Source of the DNA: an uncultured Lachnospiraceae bacterium
GTDB lineage: Bacteria; Bacillota; Clostridia; Lachnospirales; Lachnospiraceae
Length of the DNA: 7,676 bases
Direction: 5' to 3'
NCBI GenBank assembly: GCA_910587305.1
Contig: CAJUKV010000092.1
Coordinates: 1 to 7,676 of the forward strand
Position 1 is the stretch's first letter. Each line of letters begins with the position of its first letter. Shown in pieces: positions 1 to 4,225 of this stretch. The notes beneath the pieces are model-generated. The model saw only the letters and a program-made list of their open reading frames with translations, did not search any database and was not told the DNA's origin. Position numbers and translations under genes: made by a program.

Positions 1-272
1 TTAAAAACGATTACCACATGAAAATCCAACTGACGGATATAGGTGTCAAACGCTGCGAAAGCGAATGCTTGCTTGCAGGTGGATTGAAAACATTTTCAAC
101 AGGCGGCGGGATAATCGATATGGAAATAAACCATGCTGCTTTAGAATGGGTTGCCGATTATATATTGCCGTTTGGAAATAATGCCACTGTGTTAGAACCA
201 GTGGAGTTAATAAAGCTAATGCAGCAAAAAATATACGAATTACATCAGCATTATTGCAAATCAGAAAAATAA
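1..272 (+). CDS. WYL-domain transcriptional regulator, C-terminal fragment
   Basis: This is the 3' end of a gene that enters from the left edge; the frame is open back to base 3, so the ATG at 18 is internal. The visible part is about 90 residues. It has a beta-rich stretch, then 'LEWVADYILPFGNNATVLEP' and a helix rich in Leu/Gln ending 'ELHQHY'. This matches the end of YafY/DeoR-type WYL regulators, where a 'la..il.fG..a.VleP.eL' segment followed by a terminal helix closes the WCX extension behind the ligand-sensing WYL domain. The N-terminal helix-turn-helix and the WYL core lie outside the window, so target and ligand cannot be judged. No terminator is visible after its TAA. It runs toward the sensor kinase gene, so the two are convergent. 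The family call is fairly secure; the role is unknown. Confidence 0.72.
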   Translation, partial: KNDYHMKIQLTDIGVKRCESECLLAGGLKTFSTGGGIIDMEINHAALEWVADYILPFGNNATVLEPVELIKLMQQKIYELHQHYCKSEK

Positions 273-282
273 GCAGGTTTGA

Positions 283-378
283 ATGAGAAAGTAGGATTTT
301 GTAGTCGTCGGCATTGCGGTGCTGTCGGTCTATTTCTTGTTTTCGGCGGCTTGTTTCTTTACCATACATGAGTATTAG
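283..378 (+). pseudogene. Possible remnant of a small or N-terminally membrane-anchored protein with an in-frame stop
   Basis: An ATG at 283 reads M-R-K, then an amber TAG (292-294), then 26 open codons beginning DFVVVGIAVLSVYFLF and ending at TAG 376-378. The pattern 'M-(K/R)-K-x-D-F-hydrophobic' is a common start of a protein with an N-terminal membrane anchor, so this may be the decayed start of such a gene. There is no strong ribosome site before the ATG. The last bases overlap the 3' end of the sensor kinase on the other strand. It sits where the WYL regulator ends and the kinase/transporter block begins, so it may mark an insertion scar. Chance hydrophobicity of a T-rich stretch cannot be excluded. 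Confidence 0.22.
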
Positions 379-1667
379 CCAGGGGATGAACGGCTACAGG
401 AATGTGTCGGCATATACAAAAACAGATGAAAGTTCCCCTCCTTTTGCTCTATTTCCATGTTGCCGTCATATTTTTTTACGGTTTCCTGAATGCTCCTTAA
501 ACCGAGTCCGTGATTTTTGGCGTCTTTTTTTGTAGTTTTAGGAAAAAATGGGTGGTTGGCGGCGTTTTTGCAGGGATTTGTGATACTGACCGCCAGCACG
601 CCTTTTCCGTCGGCGGCGTTTAGATGGATTTCGCGCAAATCTTCCGCAAGCTCCAGGCAGCCTTCCACTGCGTTATCAAGGGCGTTGGCCAAAATAGCGC
701 ATAGATCGGCCTTTTCAAATGGAAGCTCGTCCGGAATATCCACTTTTGCGACAAAGCGTATCCCGTTTTGGCGCATCAATTCTTCTTTGACAGTAAGGAC
801 GGCGTTGAATGTAGCGTCGCCGCACCAGGTAAGAATCCGCCCAAAGGAAGGATTCTCCAGCAGCCCTTTTAGATAATCATCCTTTTGCTGTCCGGGCAGG
901 GCCAGAAGGATCTGCAGATGATTAGATAAGTCATGGCGCAGTCTCCGGATTTCAAATTGCTGCTGTTCCATGGTTTCATAATATCTTTGCTTTTGCATAG
1001 CCAGCGCATTTTCCCATTCTAAGCGCTGATAGTTTTCTAAAACGATCAGGGCGCGTAAAAGTATGGTGAAGGATAACATTACCATTAAGAACAGGGCGGA
1101 GTCCGCCAGCACGGTTCCGCCTATGTTTATATAGGGGCTTCTAAGCAAAATCAGGGCAATCATGATGCCAAAAGGCGGGAGAGCCAGCCAAAGCAGCAGA
1201 CGCCACAGAGAGGGGGAAAGTTCAAAATCCTGTTTGGGTTTCTGCAGCCTGATAATCAGGTAAAGTATGACTGCAAAAAAGAACCTTCCAATCAGATACA
1301 TATTGTTATAGAGCGTATCTTTTCCTAAAAAATGAAAAAGAAAACCCACGCAATTGTCGTAGAAGCCGTTGAAGGCGGAAACCGTGCTGGAAAACATCAG
1401 CCCGAGAGTGATTTTTTTAAAGCCGGAACCTTCGCAGGTAGTCCATATGGCAATCAAAAAAAGGCATATGCTAAAAGAAAGGTTTACCATATCGCCGGTA
1501 AAAATAATCATCATACTTGTGAACCAGCAGCTGATAAGCAAAAAGCCTTTGGCCCACCATTTTTTCTTTACCTGAATGAAAAGGGATAAGGCAAAGTAGA
1601 CAAAAATGGCGGCTGCTATGCCAAATGCAATAAGTGGCAGCTGCCAGATATATTCCCATAGATTCAT
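375..1667 (-). CDS. AgrC-like polytopic sensor histidine kinase (GHKL ATPase domain)
   Basis: This is the membrane sensor of a two-component system, 430 residues from the chosen start. The N-terminal 210 residues hold about six to seven hydrophobic segments (roughly 10-33, 41-61, 63-78, 83-103, 121-141, 153-175, 184-210), followed by a charged helical linker. The H-box reads 'RLRHDLSNHLQI', with the likely phospho-acceptor His at about 245. It matches the RHDxxNH pattern of AgrC/VirS-type HPK10 kinases. The ATPase domain shows an N-box 'ILANALDNAVEG' (about 325-336) and a G-box 'NHGLGLRSI' (about 385-393). The ATG at 1667 is chosen because GGGGTG (1673-1678) lies 5 nt upstream. An in-frame ATG at 1715 would start inside overlapping hairpins and lacks a comparable site. 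The regulator gene lies upstream on the same strand, about 240 bp away, an unusually wide gap filled by repeats. The signal is unknown; a peptide is inferred from the AgrC-like architecture. Confidence 0.9.
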   Translation of the reverse strand: MNLWEYIWQLPLIAFGIAAAIFVYFALSLFIQVKKKWWAKGFLLISCWFTSMMIIFTGDMVNLSFSICLFLIAIWTTCEGSGFKKITLGLMFSSTVSAFNGFYDNCVGFLFHFLGKDTLYNNMYLIGRFFFAVILYLIIRLQKPKQDFELSPSLWRLLLWLALPPFGIMIALILLRSPYINIGGTVLADSALFLMVMLSFTILLRALIVLENYQRLEWENALAMQKQRYYETMEQQQFEIRRLRHDLSNHLQILLALPGQQKDDYLKGLLENPSFGRILTWCGDATFNAVLTVKEELMRQNGIRFVAKVDIPDELPFEKADLCAILANALDNAVEGCLELAEDLREIHLNAADGKGVLAVSITNPCKNAANHPFFPKTTKKDAKNHGLGLRSIQETVKKYDGNMEIEQKEGNFHLFLYMPTHSCSRSSPG

Positions 1668-1681
1668 GATTACACCCCGCA

Positions 1682-1725
1682 TACCGCAAGCGTTTTTGCG
1701 GTACTGTACGAACAACGGACAGTAC
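1682..1725. repeat. Two overlapping hairpins just upstream of the sensor kinase start
   Basis: TACCGCAA (1682-1689) pairs perfectly with TTGCGGTA (1696-1703). GTACTGT (1701-1707) pairs perfectly with ACAGTAC (1719-1725). The two stems share bases 1701-1703, so both cannot form fully at once. They lie in the kinase leader, ending about 4 nt before its GGGGTG ribosome site in the direction of transcription. They could influence kinase translation or simply be the edge of an intergenic repeat; the sequence does not decide. Confidence 0.5.
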
Positions 1726-1756
1726 GCTCCGCAGACGGTTCTTATGTTAAATAAAA

Positions 1757-1898
1757 AGTGTGAAGAAGAGATGAAGATTTTCTAAGGCGTCAAAGGACGC
1801 CGCCTAAGAAAATCTAAGTCATCTCGCGAAGAATCGCCATGGGCGATTCTTCTGAAGCAGTTCATGTATTGTTTGTGCCGCAAAGCGGCATGTCGGGA
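1757..1898. repeat. Dispersed structured repeat, copy 1 (between regulator and kinase)
   Basis: This 142-bp element matches copy 2 at 3885-3993. Shared parts are the lead-in AGTGT...GAGATGAAGATTTTCTAAG, the hairpin, and a 40-bp tail (1859-1898) that differs from copy 2 at one base. Structure: GAGATGA-AGATTTTCTAAGGCG (1768-1789) pairs with 1801-1825, giving a stem of about 22 bp with one mismatch and a 3-nt bulge. A small TGCCGC-AAA-GCGGCA hairpin lies at 1876-1890. Copy 1 carries 33 extra bases that copy 2 lacks; these contain a separate perfect hairpin. No U-tract follows a stem, so it does not look like an intrinsic terminator. Confidence 0.85.
1828..1852. repeat. Perfect 11-bp hairpin nested in repeat copy 1
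   Basis: GAAGAATCGCC (1828-1838) is the exact reverse complement of GGCGATTCTTC (1842-1852), with a 3-base ATG loop. It lies in the segment that is absent from copy 2 of the repeat, so it is either a secondary insertion in copy 1 or a part lost from copy 2. Confidence 0.8.
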
Positions 1899-1909
1899 AG
1901 TTTGGAAGT

Positions 1910-2644
1910 TTAACTTTCGAATGTTTTCTCTTCCAGCATAATCCGGGCAAGTTTTGCGGCGGCGGTTTCCTTCATGGCTCTGCTCATGGGAACGGATTCT
2001 CCGTCCACGGTGACGCTATCGGCGCCGATCCGGGTAACCCATTTGGGGTTTACCAGGTATCTTTGATGTACCCGGACGAACAGGCCGTCTAACTTATCTT
2101 CCACCTGGTTAAGCTTTCCGTAAAAGGCGTGGGAGGAATTTTGGGCTTTGCCCGCACAGACCACATATACTTTTCTTTTATCGCTGTAAAAATAAGAAAT
2201 ATTGGACAGGGGAAGGCGGTAGGTACCTTCGGAGTTTTTGAAAGAAAAAGTTTTTTGACTGTTGTCAAAAATATGCTCCCGCACTCTCATAAGCACTTCC
2301 CGAAGCCTCTCGGTTCCGGCAGGCTTAACCACATAATCAAGGGCGTTTACCTTATAGCCGTCAAACACATAATCGGTATATCCTGTTACAAACACAAGGC
2401 AGATTTCCTTATCAAATTCCCTGATTTGCCCGGCCGCCTCCATTCCGTTTACGCCTTTCATTTCCACGTCAAGAAATAAAAGATCAATTTCGCCGGGGTG
2501 TTTTTTCAGCCAGCGCACCGCCCCTTCCCCCGTAGAAAATTCATAAACAATCTGTTCCGACTCCTCATGAATCACCTTTTCAAGCTGAAAGCGCAAGGTA
2601 TCTCTGGCATCTATCTGATCGTCGCATATTCCAATTCGAAGCAT
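1910..2644 (-). CDS. LytTR-family response regulator (AgrA/VirR type)
   Basis: This is a DNA-binding response regulator of 244 residues, the usual size for the LytR/AgrA family. The receiver domain covers about residues 1-125. It shows the acidic pair D8/D9 ('ICDDQ'), the phospho-acceptor D59 ('LLFLDVEM'), T87 ('LVFVTGY') and K107 ('DYVVKPAG'). A LytTR DNA-binding domain follows at about 138-240, with the typical 'FVRVHQRYLVNPKWV' segment. The start is fixed by GGAGG (complement of 2651-2655), 6 nt before the ATG. It is the first gene of the minus-strand unit and is probably phosphorylated by the GHKL kinase encoded next. A good sigma-A-type promoter lies about 95 bp upstream. LytTR proteins bind tandem direct repeats, and candidates lie in the divergent region. 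The neighbouring ABC transporter operon is the likely target, an inference from position. Confidence 0.93.
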   Translation of the reverse strand: MLRIGICDDQIDARDTLRFQLEKVIHEESEQIVYEFSTGEGAVRWLKKHPGEIDLLFLDVEMKGVNGMEAAGQIREFDKEICLVFVTGYTDYVFDGYKVNALDYVVKPAGTERLREVLMRVREHIFDNSQKTFSFKNSEGTYRLPLSNISYFYSDKRKVYVVCAGKAQNSSHAFYGKLNQVEDKLDGLFVRVHQRYLVNPKWVTRIGADSVTVDGESVPMSRAMKETAAAKLARIMLEEKTFES

Positions 2645-2736
2645 CTTTTACCTCCGGGATTTTGGCGGCTTCCAATTGATGCGCCGGCGCAGACGATGGC
2701 TCTGGCGGGAACCGGAAGCGGAAATTTATGTTGTTT

Positions 2737-2765
2737 ACTATATCATTATTTCCCGGCGTGGACAA
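2737..2765 (-). promoter_or_regulatory. Predicted promoter of the regulator/kinase operon
   Basis: On the minus strand there is a -35 TTGTCC (complement of 2760-2765), a 17-bp spacer and a -10 TATAGT (complement of 2737-2742). This is close to the housekeeping consensus with ideal spacing, and it gives a leader of roughly 90 nt before the regulator start at 2644. Confidence 0.55.
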
Positions 2766-2780
2766 TCCCGGCCCATGCCA

Positions 2781-2860
2781 AACATTACAAAATTCCCGCT
2801 AAATTTTACATTGTTTCCACTTTCTTTCCAAAAGTTACATATAAACTGCAAAAAATGACG
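2781..2860. promoter_or_regulatory. Candidate LytTR-type direct repeats with 21-bp spacing
   Basis: TTACA occurs at 2785-2789 and 2806-2810, exactly 21 bp apart. The surrounding 17-base blocks (2781-2797 and 2802-2818) agree at about 11 positions. A second looser pair is TTACA at 2835-2839 and TGACG at 2856-2860, also 21 bp apart. LytTR regulators such as AgrA and VirR bind tandem sites about two helical turns apart. These positions lie upstream of both divergent promoters. The match rests on AT-rich words and is weak evidence. Confidence 0.27.
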
Positions 2861-2864
2861 CCCC

Positions 2865-2895
2865 TTTTCCGGAGACCTTTTCCTTTTGCTATAGT
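2865..2895 (+). promoter_or_regulatory. Candidate weak promoter of the ABC transporter operon
   Basis: A good -10 TATAGT lies at 2890-2895. There is no convincing -35: TTTTCC at 2865-2870 is the nearest match, with a 19-bp spacer. A strong -10 with a poor -35 fits an activator-dependent promoter, which would suit control by the adjacent LytTR regulator. It would give a leader of about 230 nt containing several hairpins. Confidence 0.3.
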
Positions 2896-2907
2896 AGTTT
2901 TTGAAAT

Positions 2908-3118
2908 AACCGGCAGACGCGCTCGCGATGCGCAGACCGGCTTAGGAACTGTACGCAACTTGCACAGGTTATTTGCACACAGTTCCTTATTAAGTCAAAA
3001 ACCCCGCCGCAAGCAGCGAGGCATCAAATTTGAAACGCCCCAAGGGGCGGGGTATTTGACCCTCGCGGCAGTCGCCAAATGCCTGCAAGCAGTCACTTGG
3101 CTCGTTGCTCGCGGGAAT
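2908..3118. repeat. Stack of intergenic hairpins in the ABC operon leader
   Basis: Four structures follow one another. (a) A hairpin bounded by CCGG with inner CGC/GCG pairs (about 2910-2940). (b) AGGAACTGT (2944-2952) pairs with ACAGTTCCT (2979-2987), enclosing two TTGCACA words 13 bp apart. (c) A 15-bp stem with one mismatch joins 2994-3008 to 3046-3060; it contains the palindrome TCAAATTTGA and the hairpin CGCCCC-AA-GGGGCG (3036-3049). (d) A looser hairpin spans about 3064-3114. The segment looks like one or more dispersed repeats, but no second full copy lies in the window. No T-tract follows the stems, so no terminator is called. Confidence 0.6.
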
Positions 3119-3134
3119 AAAAGGGAGGAGAATC

Positions 3135-3902
3135 ATGATGTTATATGTAAAAAATCTTTACAAATCCTATCAAAGCGGAAGTAAATCCTACAATGTCCTG
3201 AAAGGAATCGACCTGTCTGTCGCCGATGAGGAATTTGTGGCTGTTATGGGCCCTTCCGGTTCGGGAAAAAGCACGCTCCTTAACTGTATTTCCTGCTATA
3301 TCCCTTTTGAGCAGGGAACCATTACCTTAGGGGGACAGGAGCTGAAAGGTCTTGGAGAAAATGACCTGGCAAAAATCCGCAATGAAAAGCTGGGGTTTGT
3401 TTTTCAGGATTTTATGCTTCTTGACGGATTGACGGTGAGGGAAAATATTCTGGTTCCCAAAATCATTCAGGGAAAGGTGGACAAGAAGGCCGAAAGGCTT
3501 GCCGACCAGCTCTTGGAGCTTTTTGGGATTGAGCACATCGGGGAAAAGTACCCGGCGGATGTATCCGGGGGAGAGCGGCAGCGGACGGCGGTTGCAAGAA
3601 GTCTGATAAACCAGCCTCTGTTGATTCTCGCGGACGAGCCTACAGGAAATCTTGACAGCAAGTCCGGCAGGGCGGTAATCGAAGCTTTCGAAAATGCCAG
3701 GAACAAGTTGGGGGCTTCTGTCTTTATGGTTACCCACGACAGCTTTGCGGCCTCTTTTTGCGACCGGGTGATTCTTCTGAAAGACGGGACGGTCTATGAC
3801 ACTTTAAAGGCGGAGCCGGGGAGCGGGGAAGAAAAGCAGAGGGCTTTTCAGGATCGTCTGCTTGACGCTATCCGGGAGATGAGCAGTGTAAAAACGAGAT
3901 GA
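3135..3902 (+). CDS. ABC transporter ATP-binding protein (BceA/MacB/LolD-like)
   Basis: This is the nucleotide-binding subunit of an exporter-type or mechanotransmission ABC complex, 255 residues and cytoplasmic. All hallmark motifs are intact: Walker A GPSGSGKST (39-47), Q-loop Q91 ('FVFQDFMLL'), signature VSGGERQR (143-150), Walker B LLILADEPT (162-170), D-loop GNLD (171-174) and H-loop H201 ('MVTHD'). The pattern is typical of the BceA/LolD/MacB group that partners FtsX-type permeases. The ATG at 3135 follows GGGAGG (3123-3128) by 6 nt; a second ATG at 3138 is also possible, and an upstream in-frame ATG at 3105 lies in repeat DNA without a ribosome site. The permease gene follows on the same strand after 323 bp, much wider than usual for such pairs. 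The last codons (about SSVKTR) and the TGA fall inside dispersed repeat copy 2, so the native C-terminus was probably changed by that repeat. Confidence 0.93.
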   Translation: MMLYVKNLYKSYQSGSKSYNVLKGIDLSVADEEFVAVMGPSGSGKSTLLNCISCYIPFEQGTITLGGQELKGLGENDLAKIRNEKLGFVFQDFMLLDGLTVRENILVPKIIQGKVDKKAERLADQLLELFGIEHIGEKYPADVSGGERQRTAVARSLINQPLLILADEPTGNLDSKSGRAVIEAFENARNKLGASVFMVTHDSFAASFCDRVILLKDGTVYDTLKAEPGSGEEKQRAFQDRLLDAIREMSSVKTR

Positions 3903-3993
3903 AGATTTTCTAAGATGGCAAAAGACACTGCCTGAGAAAATCTAAATCAAAATAGTTCATGTATTGTTTATGCCGCAAAGCGGCATGTCGGGA
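3885..3993. repeat. Dispersed structured repeat, copy 2 (between ATPase and permease genes)
   Basis: This 109-bp element aligns with copy 1 (1757-1898). AGATTTTCT (3903-3911) pairs with AGAAAATCT (3935-3943). The 40-bp tail (3954-3993) differs from copy 1 at one base and contains the TGCCGC-AAA-GCGGCA hairpin (3971-3985). The left end overlaps the ATPase 3' end, including its stop codon (3900-3902). Both copies point the same way in the window, so copy 2 is reversed relative to its host operon when compared with copy 1. Confidence 0.85.
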
Positions 3994-4003
3994 CGCGTAA
4001 AAA

Positions 4004-4208
4004 TACTTTTAAGGCGGCAAAAGACATTGCCTGAGAAGGAGCGGTCTCGGAAACTCCCCTGCACCCATCTTTGCGGCTGATTTTTCGCCAGAAGCCCACA
4101 AATTTAATCAACGTACGTTCCACGTACGCCTCATAAATTTGTGCACTTCTGACAAAAAATCATCTCACAAATATGGGCACAAAGAGTTTCCGAGACCGCT
4201 CAGAAGTA
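4004..4208. repeat. Third copy of the repeat hairpin, split by an inserted palindrome
   Basis: The left part (4004-4038) contains GGCAAAAGACATTGCCTGAGAA, here described as a 22-base core at 4016-4037 that differs from copy 2 at one base. The matching end of the stem is at 4207-4208, beyond the inserted element. With the insert and one AGAAG copy removed, 4004-4015 pairs with 4029-4038 plus 4207-4208: a 12-position stem with one mismatch and one G-U pair. The 40-bp tail of copies 1 and 2 is absent. Confidence 0.6.
4039..4201. mobile_element. MITE-like palindromic element, 163 bp, with terminal inverted repeats and target duplication
   Basis: The ends are perfect 18-bp inverted repeats: GAGCGGTCTCGGAAACTC (4039-4056) and its complement (4184-4201). 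The inner sequence continues as an imperfect palindrome along its whole length. It includes ACAAATTTA/TAAATTTGT and a tip CGTACG-TTCCA-CGTACG (4112-4128). AGAAG is directly repeated on both sides (4034-4038 and 4202-4206), as expected of a 5-bp target-site duplication. It has no coding capacity, so it would need a transposase supplied elsewhere. It ends about 24 bp before the permease start, leaving the permease ribosome site intact. Because the transcript would fold into a very long hairpin, it may affect readthrough or mRNA stability between ATPase and permease. The transposase family is unknown. Confidence 0.75.
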
Positions 4209-4225
4209 AATAGGGAGGAATCGTT

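Noticed and set aside
46..369. A 107-codon minus-strand open frame opposite the WYL regulator
   Set aside because: It lies fully opposite a recognisable coding region and has no known motifs. The hydrophobic part is the complement of coding sequence.
1668..1715. An upstream ATG extending the kinase by 16 residues
   Set aside because: It falls in the overlapping hairpins and has no Shine-Dalgarno sequence; the ATG at 1667 has GGGGTG 5 nt away and leads directly into the first membrane helix.
1768..1825. The long stem of repeat copy 1 as an intrinsic terminator
   Set aside because: No T-tract follows on either strand, and related stems occur at positions and orientations unrelated to gene ends.
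2960..2979. Two TTGCACA words 13 bp apart as iterons or replication boxes
   Set aside because: There are only two copies, no replication gene is nearby, and they lie inside a hairpin that looks like an intergenic repeat.
3105..3134. An upstream ATG extending the ATPase by ten residues
   Set aside because: The added residues come from repeat DNA and there is no ribosome site before 3105, whereas GGGAGG is placed correctly for 3135.
2498..3184. A 228-codon plus-strand open frame across the regulator 5' end, the divergent region and the ATPase start
   Set aside because: It is antisense to the regulator, runs through promoter and hairpin DNA, overlaps the ATPase start in another frame, and its product shows no recognisable domain.
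1757..4210. The repeated hairpins as a CRISPR array
   Set aside because: The copies are kilobases apart or separated by genes, differ in length, and have no regular spacers or cas genes.
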